From Aldehydirespirator sp965200005 (lineage in GTDB: Bacteria; Actinomycetota; Acidimicrobiia; Acidimicrobiales; Aldehydirespiratoraceae), in the NCBI GenBank assembly GCA_965200005.1, contig OZ241331.1:1736001-1800000 (forward strand): a stretch of DNA of 64,000 bases, given 5' to 3'. The notes below the pieces were generated by a model that saw nothing but the letters and a program-made list of their open reading frames with translations, was not told where the DNA came from and made no database searches. Positions 33,109 through 40,300 of the stretch are shown piece after piece (position 1 is the stretch's first letter; the number at the start of each line of letters is the position of its first letter). The position numbers and the translations under genes are program-made.

Positions 33109-33656
33109 CTGTTCGCGGGCACCCTGCGCCGCGCCTTCGCAGAATTCGCCAGCCGTTCGCTTGTAGGCGTCTTGATCTGCGGGTAACCAAGAAAGGCCGT
33201 CGCGAAGGGGATGGTCTCGTAGAGCTCAGTGAACCGCCACCCAGGTTCCTGGTGGGACAAGTTACTGACCTGCATCGCAGTCATGCCCGAGAGTTGTGTG
33301 AGTACATCGTTGACGGTGTCTAACTCTGAGTCGTCGAACAGTTCAAGGTTGGGCTCGCGATTGGGTATCAGGCGCTGTTGCGGCCGCCCGAGCAAGTCTT
33401 CGGCGACTAGATGGGCATCGCCGGACTGAATCAGCTGCTGCCGCACGGGCAGGAGCTGTCGGGGTGCAGGCCCATGCGCCAACTTCTGGAATTCGCAACC
33501 TGAGATCACTCGGCCATGTCTTCGAAGTTGAGTGAACTCCGCGAAGAAGAGCACCTTGTTGAGTTTTGTCGCCCCACCGGCGCGATCCTCTCGCAATCGC
33601 GAAGCGACAAGCAGAAGCAACTCAACGAACTTGTCCTTGTTGTAGGAGACATCCAT
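33105..33656 (-). CDS. Panacea-domain (SocA/DUF4065-like) protein, putative antitoxin
   Basis: 183 residues from ATG 33656 (the frame is open to GTG 33674). The Panacea signature is present: ATKLNKVLFFAEFTQLRRHGRVISGCEFQKLAHGPAPRQLLPVRQQL, matching the usual KLLYFAxxxxxxxxGxPLxxxxFxAxxxGPVxxxL pattern. The C-terminal part (TQLSGMTAMQVSNLSHQEPGWRFTE) matches the Lxxxx-TxxEPWxx end. Panacea domains are known as antitoxins that pair with many unrelated toxins (PanAT). The downstream 106-residue gene overlaps it by four bases and is the likely partner. Two perfect palindromes lie immediately upstream, and the first would be inside the gene if GTG 33674 were used, which favours ATG 33656. Confidence 0.75.
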   Translation of the reverse strand: MDVSYNKDKFVELLLLVASRLREDRAGGATKLNKVLFFAEFTQLRRHGRVISGCEFQKLAHGPAPRQLLPVRQQLIQSGDAHLVAEDLLGRPQQRLIPNREPNLELFDDSELDTVNDVLTQLSGMTAMQVSNLSHQEPGWRFTELYETIPFATAFLGYPQIKTPTSERLANSAKARRRVPANR

Positions 33657-33669
33657 GCCCTCAATGTAG

Positions 33670-33683
33670 GTCACACGTGTGAC
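33670..33683. promoter_or_regulatory. 14-bp perfect palindrome upstream of the Panacea gene
   Basis: GTCACACGTGTGAC is fully self-complementary and lies 14 bases before the ATG at 33656. With a second inverted repeat 10 bases further upstream it looks like an operator through which the antitoxin or another regulator controls the pair. Confidence 0.6.
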
Positions 33684-33692
33684 ATCGAACAG

Positions 33693-33710
33693 TGATGACT
33701 GGTGTCATCA
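33693..33710. promoter_or_regulatory. Second inverted repeat upstream of the Panacea gene
   Basis: TGATGAC (33693-33699) and GTCATCA (33704-33710) are exact inverted copies around TGGT. The half-sites differ from those of the neighbouring GTCACAC palindrome except for a shared GTCA core, so they may be two operator versions. Confidence 0.55.
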
Positions 33711-33802
33711 ACGGAAGCAACAGCGCTTGAGGCTCGCGGCAGCGGGGGTGAGCTGATGGTGGCGTAGTGTTTGGGGTGTTGTGAGGGTTTGGCCTCGGCG
33801 AT

Positions 33803-33839
33803 GGGATTTCGGGAAGGGATTTCGGGAAGCTTCGGGAAG
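33803..33839. repeat. 13-bp tandem repeat at the start of the K+ channel gene
   Basis: GGGATTTCGGGAA is at 33803-33815 and 33816-33828, and a partial third copy TTCGGGAAG is at 33831-33839. The repeat carries the only GGGAA-type ribosome site for the channel gene. Copy-number change would alter its translation. Confidence 0.6.
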
Positions 33840-34843
33840 TGATCCTGATCTCCCGCGACAATCCGTGGGGACGCTTCCGGGCCGGTCTTGGATTACTGGT
33901 GCTGGTGATAGCTGGCGGCACGTTTGGATACACCCGGCTCGGACTGTCGGTCAGCGAAGCCGTCTACCAGACCGTCATCACCATCTCAACGGTCGGCTAC
34001 ACCGAGATCGGAGAGGTCACGGGTGGATACCGGGCGTTCACCGTGATCCTGATCCTGTTTGGAGCTGGCACCGCTCTATACACCATCGGTGTTCTCATAG
34101 AGTCGATATTTGAGGGCCGGCTCAACGACCAGATGCGGAGACGGCACATGCAAAAGCGGATCAATCGCCTACGTGGCCACGTCGTGCTATGCGGATACGG
34201 GCGAGTCGGACAGGCTTTCCGGGCGTCCATGGAGCGCGCTAACCAGACCGTTGTTGTTGTAGAACACACTGACACGCCTGAACTGCACAAGTCGTTGCAT
34301 GTGTTAGGCAACGCAACCCAGGACGATGTGTTGCGTGCTGCCGGAGTCGAACGTGCCAGCACGCTCGTGGTTGCACTCGATGACGACACCGAAGCCCTTT
34401 ACGTGTCGCTCGCTGCCCGAACCTTGTCGCCGGAACTGTTCATTGTCGCTCGCTCCAACAGGCCCGAGAGCGAGCCAAAACTGCGACAGGTCGGCGTGAA
34501 TCGTGTGGTCAACCCTCATGAACTCAGCGGCTCTCGGATGGCGGCACTGGTGCTTCGTCCCAACGTCGAAGAATTCCTGAATCACATGATGTATGACGGT
34601 GAACCCAGTGTTCACCTCGAGGAACACCACATTGGTAACCGGTCGGACCTTGCAGGCAAGCCGCTGGGGTCATGTGAGCCGTTCCGCTCGGACGGCTGTG
34701 TTGTCGTCGCGGTGCGCAGAGCTGGTACCTATGTGATCAGCCCGCAAAACAAGTTTGTGCTTGCCGTCGGCGACACGTTGATCCTGCTTGGATCTGCCTC
34801 CAAGTTGGCGTTCGTGGTGTCACAACTCAGACTCGCCCGTTGA
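33839..34843 (+). CDS. Two-helix potassium channel with an RCK/TrkA-N regulatory domain
   Basis: 334 residues from GTG 33839. The first membrane helix is LGLLVLVIAGGTFGYTRLG. The pore region TVITISTVGYTEIGEV holds the filter TVGYTE (usually TVGYGD/E), and the second helix is AFTVILILFGAGTALYTIGVL. The cytoplasmic part begins HVVLCGYGRVGQAFRASM, a Rossmann NAD-binding motif of RCK domains, followed by a C-terminal TrkA-C-like part (GKPLGSCEPFRSDGCVVVAVRR...GDTLILLGS). It would conduct K+ with gating by ligands on the RCK ring, as in MthK-type channels. It stands alone upstream of the tRNA genes. Confidence 0.9.
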   Translation: MILISRDNPWGRFRAGLGLLVLVIAGGTFGYTRLGLSVSEAVYQTVITISTVGYTEIGEVTGGYRAFTVILILFGAGTALYTIGVLIESIFEGRLNDQMRRRHMQKRINRLRGHVVLCGYGRVGQAFRASMERANQTVVVVEHTDTPELHKSLHVLGNATQDDVLRAAGVERASTLVVALDDDTEALYVSLAARTLSPELFIVARSNRPESEPKLRQVGVNRVVNPHELSGSRMAALVLRPNVEEFLNHMMYDGEPSVHLEEHHIGNRSDLAGKPLGSCEPFRSDGCVVVAVRRAGTYVISPQNKFVLAVGDTLILLGSASKLAFVVSQLRLAR

Positions 34844-34874
34844 CGGTCAAGCCGACGCTAGGGTGCTGCTTCGA

Positions 34875-34946
34875 TCGGGGATGGTGTAATAGGTAACACA
34901 GCTGGTTCTGGCCCAGCCATTGGGGGTTCGAGTCCTCCTCCCCGAA
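34875..34946 (+). tRNA. tRNA-Gln (anticodon CTG)
   Basis: Acceptor TCGGGGA (34875-34881) pairs with TCCCCGA (34939-34945). The D stem is GTGT/ACAC, the anticodon stem is GCTGG/CCAGC with loop TTCTGGC (anticodon CTG), and the T arm is GGGGG-TTCGAGT-CCTCC. Discriminator A at 34946. The 3' CCA is not encoded. It reads the CAG codon. Confidence 0.93.
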
Positions 34947-34993
34947 CACAGCGGTACACTGCTGCGGCCGTCGGCAACGCCTTCGGTTTACCT

Positions 34994-35069
34994 GCCCCGT
35001 TCGTCTAGCGGCCTAGGACGCCACCCTCTCAAGGTGGTAGCACGGGTTCAAATCCCGTACGGGGTGCCA
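34994..35069 (+). tRNA. tRNA-Glu (anticodon CTC)
   Basis: Acceptor GCCCCGT pairs with ACGGGGT (35059-35065). The anticodon stem is CCACC/GGTGG with loop CTCTCAA (anticodon CTC). The T arm is ACGGG-TTCAAAT-CCCGT. Discriminator G at 35066, with CCA encoded at 35067-35069. It reads the GAG codon. It is 47 bases after tRNA-Gln, probably one transcript. Confidence 0.95.
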
Positions 35070-35073
35070 CTCA

Positions 35074-35101
35074 AGTCAGCAGTCATCAGTTAGCAGTCAG
35101 C
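35074..35101. repeat. Four 7-bp tandem units downstream of tRNA-Glu
   Basis: AGTCAGC, AGTCATC, AGTTAGC and AGTCAGC follow one another at 35074-35101, a 7-base period with one change in each of the two middle units. It lies between the tRNA-Glu and the end of mutM. Confidence 0.7.
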
Positions 35102-35152
35102 GCTGGCTTGCACTGCGCGCCGTAGTTCCGTCGCGTTGAATCCGGGCCTGTT

Positions 35153-36007
35153 CTAATGGCGTTGGCATCTCGGGCACCAGGTGGTTGAGCGGGCGTCGAT
35201 GATGCGCCTACGCAGTTCGGTGCCGCAGCGCTCACAGGGCTCCCGCCAGCGGCCGTAGCAATAGAGGTGATGCTGGTTGCTGCCCCCATCGCCGTCAACC
35301 GTCACGTAGTCACGCAACGTGGTGCCACCATGCTTGAGCCCTGAATCCAGGGCTTCACGAATCGCTGTGACTAGCCGACCCGCTCGCTGCAACGACAGGC
35401 GGGTGACCACGGGATTAATGCGGGCGAGCCACAAACTCTCGTCGGCATAGATGTTGCCGATGCCAGCTACCGGGCGCTGGGAGAGAAGCTGGGTCTTGAG
35501 CCGTCGTGAACTTGCTCGCAGCGCAAGCCACAAGCTCTTGGGTGTGAACTCCGCGCTGAACGGTTCGGGGCCGAGCTTGTGCAGCGTCGGGATGCTCTCA
35601 TAGGAACCTGCTGTGACCACTCGCACACGTCCGAAGCGGCGTATGTCGTGAAACGTGAATACGGACTCATCCTCGAGCATCCACCAGGCTCGAAGATGTG
35701 GATGACCCAGATCGACACTGTCATGGCGCTGCACTGCGAGCCGTCCGGTCATCCCAAGATGCACGATGAGTTCGTGGTGTTGCGCACTATTTGAATCGCT
35801 ACCGAAGCCCCCAAGTTGCTGCAGACCCCTTAACCCGATCAGCAGGTATTTGCCCCTCCGCCGTACGGACTCGATGCAGCCACCAGTAGCAAGTGGGGCA
35901 TCGCGGAACTTCTCCGATGGGTGCGAGTCTGCTCCAACCACAAGCTTGCCGACGAGCAATGGTTCGAGCTGTCTACGGATTGTCTCCACTTCAGGAAGTT
36001 CGGGCAC
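35153..36007 (-). CDS. mutM: Formamidopyrimidine-DNA glycosylase MutM/Fpg
   Basis: 284 residues. The catalytic N-terminus is MPELPEVETI with the Pro nucleophile exposed after removal of Met. Other motifs are the LIVHLGMTGRL strand, the helix-two-turn-helix (VAGIGNIYADESLW), and a C-terminal zinc finger with two CxxC pairs (PCERC and CPRC). It removes 8-oxoguanine and other oxidised purines and nicks the strand. It converges on the tRNA genes. smc and rnc, its common neighbours, are not here. Confidence 0.96.
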   Translation of the reverse strand: MPELPEVETIRRQLEPLLVGKLVVGADSHPSEKFRDAPLATGGCIESVRRRGKYLLIGLRGLQQLGGFGSDSNSAQHHELIVHLGMTGRLAVQRHDSVDLGHPHLRAWWMLEDESVFTFHDIRRFGRVRVVTAGSYESIPTLHKLGPEPFSAEFTPKSLWLALRASSRRLKTQLLSQRPVAGIGNIYADESLWLARINPVVTRLSLQRAGRLVTAIREALDSGLKHGGTTLRDYVTVDGDGGSNQHHLYCYGRWREPCERCGTELRRRIIDARSTTWCPRCQRH

Positions 36008-36058
36008 AAGCTCACGCTCCCGATCTGGAGAACTTCGGGAGCCGACTTAGGGAGATGA

Positions 36059-36400
36059 TCAGGCGGCCGCCGGACGAGATCTCGAGTTGGCAGCCGAGCG
36101 CCCTGCCGGTCCGAGACCAGCAGCAACAACCACGTCTAAAGCATCAATGAAGTCACTGCGCCCACGCAACGCTCTAGCCGCAGTCGCAGTCCAAGGTCGC
36201 GCCAGCGCATGCCAGGGCAAGCCGGCTTCAAGCCAGGCGGTGGCAATCTGGCGCAGGGCAGCGTCCACCTCAGGTTGCGCCGCTGTGACTGCAGCAGCTG
36301 CCATTGCGTTGATATCAAGCGTTTCGGCGTCAAACAGCGGGCGCCGTACGATCGACAACCGGAAACGGATGGCTTGAGCCGCCACCGTTGCATGGTTCAT
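36059..36400 (-). CDS. Hypothetical alanine-rich protein
   Basis: 113 residues starting MNHATVAAQAIRFRLSIVRRPLFDAETLDINAMAAAAV. It is helical and Ala/Arg-rich, with the segment PEVDAALRQIATAWLEAGLPWHALARPW in the middle. I recognise no family. It lies 51 bases upstream of mutM on the same strand, so it may share its transcript. Other frames across it are open as well, so coding is only moderately supported. Confidence 0.4.
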   Translation of the reverse strand: MNHATVAAQAIRFRLSIVRRPLFDAETLDINAMAAAAVTAAQPEVDAALRQIATAWLEAGLPWHALARPWTATAARALRGRSDFIDALDVVVAAGLGPAGRSAANSRSRPAAA

Positions 36401-36501
36401 GGCCGAACACCCTTCGCTCGTGGGTCAACTGGTGCTCAAGGCGACCCTAACCACGGCCAGATTGCCGATGGTGGATGCCGCGAATCCAGGAATCTCAAGG
36501 C

Positions 36502-36543
36502 TGTGGACAAACAGAGTGACCAGAAACCACAGCCTGTGGAAAA
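36502..36543. other. Two DnaA-box-like 9-mers
   Basis: TGTGGACAA (36502-36510) is the complement of TTGTCCACA, the preferred high-GC actinobacterial DnaA box. TGTGGAAAA (36535-36543) differs from it by one base. They are 24 bases apart in the 244-base gap between the hemH stop and the 36400 gene start. Two sites alone do not make an origin. Confidence 0.3.
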
Positions 36544-36644
36544 CTTAGGGGTCTACAGATTCAAGAAACACAAGGCAAGACCCTGCAAAGTCAACTCCGA
36601 CTACTTAGGTCAGACGATTATGTCAATTGGTTAGAGCAAAGAGG

Positions 36645-37703
36645 TTACCTTGAGGCAGCGGGAGCTTCCACCGCGTGTCTCGGGCAACAGTCCGGCTCGC
36701 AAGAGTCGGCCTGCAATTCGTGGCTGCCGAGCCTCCGACGGGGCGTGCCCGGAACCAGCCGCTCCTCGATCAACTGCTGCAGCATCGCGACGAAACGGCC
36801 ATCTGGGGATGTTCCCGGCGTTGTGGCTCGAACCATCTCGATGCCTAGCTCCGCAGCGATTCCAGCCGCAGCCACATCGAGATCCCACATGACTTCCATA
36901 TGGTCGGTAACAAAGCCGATCGGTGCAACCACAACAGCCTTCGATGGTCGGGAAGCTGTCTGAGATAGCTCTCGAAAGAGATCACAGATGTCGGGTTCAA
37001 GCCAGGGAACCGACGGTGGGCCGCTTCGGCTTTGCCAAGCCATGTGCCAAGATCCGAAGCCGCAACGGTCGGTAATCAGACGGGCGGTCTCCTGTAGTTG
37101 CTCCTCGTAGAGGCACCCGCGTGCCATCGTCACAGGTATCGAGTGAGCGGTGAACACTAGAGCGGCTTCCTGTTGTATTTCGGGAGGCAAAGCCGCTTTT
37201 GCCAGGCTGACCGCATCGGCAAACGGTTCGATAAATTCGGGGTGGTTGTAGAACGCTCGCACCTTGTGGATCACCGGAGCGTGGCGACCAGCAGCGGTTC
37301 GTGCGTCTTCGATGTCCTCGAGATACTGGCGGCAACCCGAGTATGAGGAATACGCCGAAGTTGCCACAGCCAGCACTCGCCGATGGCCCCGGGCAGTCAT
37401 CTCGGTGACGACATCGGAGACGTAGGGCTTCCAGTTTCGGTTGCCCCAGTAGACGGGAAGTTCGTATCCGGCCAGCTGCAGCTGGCGACTTAGAGCGGTA
37501 CGCAGGCGGCGGCATTGTTCGTTGAGCGGGCTCTTGCCCCCAAAGTGTGCGTACTGTCGCGCGACCGCTTCAAGGCGCTTGGGGCTGATGCTCCGCCCTG
37601 AGGTGACGTTTCGGAGAAACGGCTCAACATCGTCGGGATGCTCTGGTCCCCCAAACGACATGAGCAGCACCGCGTCATAGGCCAACGCGTCGTTGACAAT
37701 CAC
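36645..37703 (-). CDS. hemH: Ferrochelatase (coproporphyrin-type, CpfC/HemH)
   Basis: 352 residues from GTG 37703; the frame is open to 37835 but would then overlap the divergent gene, and homology starts at YDAVLLMSFGGPE. Motifs are VYWGNRNWKPYVSDVV, ATSAYSSYSGCRQYLEDIEDAR, ALVFTAHSIP (metal-binding His) and VVVAPIGFVTDHMEVMWDLD. Actinobacterial enzymes insert iron into coproporphyrin III. A Cys in SGCRQY and a C-terminal CEPDCC group suggest the 2Fe-2S cluster known from mycobacterial enzymes; this assignment is inference. The gene is divergent from the Rpf-like gene. Confidence 0.9.
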   Translation of the reverse strand: MIVNDALAYDAVLLMSFGGPEHPDDVEPFLRNVTSGRSISPKRLEAVARQYAHFGGKSPLNEQCRRLRTALSRQLQLAGYELPVYWGNRNWKPYVSDVVTEMTARGHRRVLAVATSAYSSYSGCRQYLEDIEDARTAAGRHAPVIHKVRAFYNHPEFIEPFADAVSLAKAALPPEIQQEAALVFTAHSIPVTMARGCLYEEQLQETARLITDRCGFGSWHMAWQSRSGPPSVPWLEPDICDLFRELSQTASRPSKAVVVAPIGFVTDHMEVMWDLDVAAAGIAAELGIEMVRATTPGTSPDGRFVAMLQQLIEERLVPGTPRRRLGSHELQADSCEPDCCPRHAVEAPAASR

Positions 37704-37833
37704 AGAAGCGGCCCTTCGAATTGTGAATACCTGTGGAGAACTGTAATGTCGTGGTTCCTGCGGGTGGAGCCCAGGAAGCCGACGGCGATTAGTCGCGCCG
37801 TGCGGCCCAAAGGCGATGTCCGCGCCCGAGCGC

Positions 37834-38730
37834 ATGATGAACTCTTGTTGGACATATTCGCCCCGCCGCCTCTGGCTCTTGCCGATTGGGCTGTGTTTTG
37901 GGCTGATTGCTGCCCTGGTGCCACCAAGCGCCGCCGACGAACTAGCCGAGTTGCGTGGCGATCTGCCTAGCGTGACCGAAGCGGCAGATCGGCTGCTGGA
38001 GCTTGAGCATGAGCGGGATGTGGCTCTAGCGGCGGGGGAGACTGCGGAGACTCAACTGCAAGCAGCGCTTCAGCGGCGCGATGCTCTGGGTGAGGAGTTG
38101 ACCAGGCTCGCCACCGAGATCGAAGCGTTACGCACCTCAACTCGGGGGCTTGCGTTGAGTTCCTTCGTGGGTGGCGGAACCGGTGCAACCGCAAAGTTCT
38201 TACTTGAAGTCCAAGGCGCATCCGAGCTCAGCCGGCGCCGCCAGCTGCTATCAGCGATCGCCCATCCGATTGAACAGAACTCGGATCGTCTGCAGGAACT
38301 AGAGGAGCAGGCCAATTCCAGCCTGCTTGCCCTAGTTGATGAGATCGCGACGCTGCGTGAAGCCATCATCGAAAACGTCTCTGTCGTAGCCGATATCGAG
38401 GCACGCTTGGATGAAGCTCGTCAAGTTCTCGTAACGGCTGAGGCGTGGGATCGGGCCGAGGTAGCTATCTCGTCAAGCCGTTACCCCCATGCCCCTCTTT
38501 CTGCCTGGGCAGCTTTGCGCTACTGCGAGTCGAGCGGCGACTACTCGGCTATCAGCCCGAGCGGTCGTTACCGGGGCGCCTACCAGTTTGACCTGCCGAC
38601 CTGGCAGTCAGTTGGTGGCACGGGCGATCCGGCGCTGGCGCCCGCAGGTGAGCAAGACGCTCGTGCTCAGGAACTGTATGCCCGCCGGGGACCTAACCCC
38701 TGGCCTGTCTGCGGTAGCCACCTCCGCTGA
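37834..38730 (+). CDS. Secreted coiled-coil protein with a C-terminal Rpf/transglycosylase-like domain
   Basis: About 298 residues; ATG 37834, 37837 and 37816 are all possible starts. A signal peptide (LWLLPIGLCFGLIAALVPPSAA) is followed by a coiled coil of about 170 residues (repeated Leu/Glu/Arg heptads, as in PcsB/NlpC-type stalks). The C-terminal 75 residues are a resuscitation-promoting-factor fold: WAALRYCESSGDYSAISPSGRYRGAYQFDLPTWQSVGG, with the catalytic Glu in CESSGDY, ending at WPVC. Such domains cleave peptidoglycan glycan strands. The coiled coil may control the muralytic domain at division. The start region overlaps no other chosen gene; hemH is divergent. Confidence 0.85.
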   Translation: MMNSCWTYSPRRLWLLPIGLCFGLIAALVPPSAADELAELRGDLPSVTEAADRLLELEHERDVALAAGETAETQLQAALQRRDALGEELTRLATEIEALRTSTRGLALSSFVGGGTGATAKFLLEVQGASELSRRRQLLSAIAHPIEQNSDRLQELEEQANSSLLALVDEIATLREAIIENVSVVADIEARLDEARQVLVTAEAWDRAEVAISSSRYPHAPLSAWAALRYCESSGDYSAISPSGRYRGAYQFDLPTWQSVGGTGDPALAPAGEQDARAQELYARRGPNPWPVCGSHLR

Positions 38731-38773
38731 AGCACGCGACCGCTGCGATCGCCTGGACGCTGCGGCTAGAAGG

Positions 38774-39487
38774 CTAAGAGAGGACTCCAAACTCGGCGAG
38801 GTCGTCGTCAAGCGTCTCGAGCACGTGGTCGATCACGGGCTGGCGCAGGTTCCGACGAGTGAGAGCAAATCCCGCAGGTTGCAAGTAGGCACCAAGTGAC
38901 TCCGCTCTAGACACCGCAGCCGACAGCAAGTCATCTGCCGACAATACCTCATCGAGGTAACCGGCTTCTGCGGCACCGGCAGGCGAGTAGAGGGTTGCCA
39001 GATTTGTGGCTGCGGTGAGGTGTTTGGGGGAAAGGCGCTGGCGGGCCAACTCAACGCCGAAGATCGGCAACGGCATACCGAGCGACACCTCGTTCAGCCC
39101 TATCTTGGCTTTCACATCAGCACCGAGACGCAGGTCGCTGGCAAGCAACATGATGGCACCGAACGCCAACGAGTGACCGGTACAGGCCGCAACGATGGGG
39201 ATCGGCGCACCGAACATCCTCATCGCAGTTCGGGCACCTACTGCCACTAGATCACGTGCGGCGGCCGGGCCTTGAGCGATCACGCCCAGGTCAAACCCTG
39301 CGCTGAAGCGGCCGGGGCGCCCCGCAATCACGAGCGCCGAAGCGTCTTGGGAAGCGGTCTCAAGGGCTTTGTCGATCGCCGCAAGGGTCTCGTATCCGAT
39401 GGCGTTGGCCTTACCGTCATCGAGCGTTAGCAGCGCGACGCTGCCGACTATTTCGAAAGAGGACTTAGCGGGTTCAGCCGATGACAT
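38774..39487 (-). CDS. Enoyl-CoA hydratase/isomerase (crotonase) family protein
   Basis: 237 residues, slightly short for the family. The oxyanion loops are GRPGRFSAGFDLG and ACTGHSLAFGAIMLLASDLRLG, and IGLNEVSLGMPLP gives a catalytic-type Glu. The C-terminal part (VLSADDLLSAAVSRAESLG) fits the trimerisation helices. The family hydrates or isomerises enoyl-CoA. Only one of the two usual Glu residues is in place, so isomerase or hydratase cannot be told apart. It converges on the Rpf-like gene and is divergent from nfuA. Confidence 0.87.
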   Translation of the reverse strand: MSSAEPAKSSFEIVGSVALLTLDDGKANAIGYETLAAIDKALETASQDASALVIAGRPGRFSAGFDLGVIAQGPAAARDLVAVGARTAMRMFGAPIPIVAACTGHSLAFGAIMLLASDLRLGADVKAKIGLNEVSLGMPLPIFGVELARQRLSPKHLTAATNLATLYSPAGAAEAGYLDEVLSADDLLSAAVSRAESLGAYLQPAGFALTRRNLRQPVIDHVLETLDDDLAEFGVLS

Positions 39488-39512
39488 GGCCGTACGGTAG
39501 CCTCACCGCCAT

Positions 39513-40226
39513 ATGAGCGCCGCCGCCACCGACACTGCAGCCCCTCCAGATACTGCGTTCACACACGGTGACGGAACGTCCGGCGCTGCTGGCATGGGCG
39601 AAGCCGACGACGCTCAAGGTGTCGAGATCATGATCGTCACCGACGCGGCTCGAGCTGCTGTGTTTGCGATCCGCGACCGCGAACCCGATGCTGACGAACT
39701 AGGCCTGCGGGTTGAGGTCACAGGTGTCGCTGGGGTTGACTACACCTACGACCTGTCTCTAGATCCCGTCTCCGACGCGGCCATGGATGATCAGATCCAT
39801 AGCACGGCGGGCCTCACCGTGATCGTGCCTGCGGCCAGCGTGGATCGACTGCGTGGATCGACTCTTGACGTGCCGTCGGTGCCACACCAGAGCGGGCTTG
39901 TGATCCGCAATCCCAACCGGCCGAACCCCCTAGGTGAGCTTGGCAACCTGGATTTGCACGGCGACGTAGCGAGCAAAGTGCGACAACTGCTCGATATGAG
40001 CATCAACCCTGCATTGGCATCACATGGTGGTTACGCCGAACTCGTGACGGTGGGCAGCGACGGAACCGTGTCGGTGATGATGGGCGGCGGTTGTCAGGGA
40101 TGTGCGATGAGTCAGGCAACCCTGTCACAAGGCATCCGTCAAGCAATCCTTGAAGCCATACCCGAAGTCGTCGAGGTCATTGATGTCACCGATCACGACG
40201 CCGGCGCAAACCCCTACTTCAGCTAG
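39513..40226 (+). CDS. nfuA: NfuA-type iron-sulfur cluster carrier
   Basis: 237 residues. An unstructured N-terminus (residues 1-40) precedes a degenerate A-type domain (VTDAARAAVFAIRDREPDADELGLRVEVTGVAG...) that lacks its Cys ligands, and a NifU C-terminal domain with the CxxC motif in VMMGGGCQGCAMSQATLSQGIRQAI. Such proteins carry 4Fe-4S clusters to client enzymes, which would include MoaA in this window. It stands alone and is divergent from the crotonase gene, with 25 bases between start codons. Confidence 0.93.
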   Translation: MSAAATDTAAPPDTAFTHGDGTSGAAGMGEADDAQGVEIMIVTDAARAAVFAIRDREPDADELGLRVEVTGVAGVDYTYDLSLDPVSDAAMDDQIHSTAGLTVIVPAASVDRLRGSTLDVPSVPHQSGLVIRNPNRPNPLGELGNLDLHGDVASKVRQLLDMSINPALASHGGYAELVTVGSDGTVSVMMGGGCQGCAMSQATLSQGIRQAILEAIPEVVEVIDVTDHDAGANPYFS

Positions 40227-40300
40227 CCCCGCCACTTCAGAATCTGCAAATACGAGAATCTGCCAACTCGCGCCTGTTGAGGCGATCGCAGACAGCTTGG

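Noticed and set aside
36401..36644. Replication origin
   Set aside because: Only two DnaA-like boxes are present, and dnaA, dnaN, recF, gyrB, rpmH and parAB are absent.
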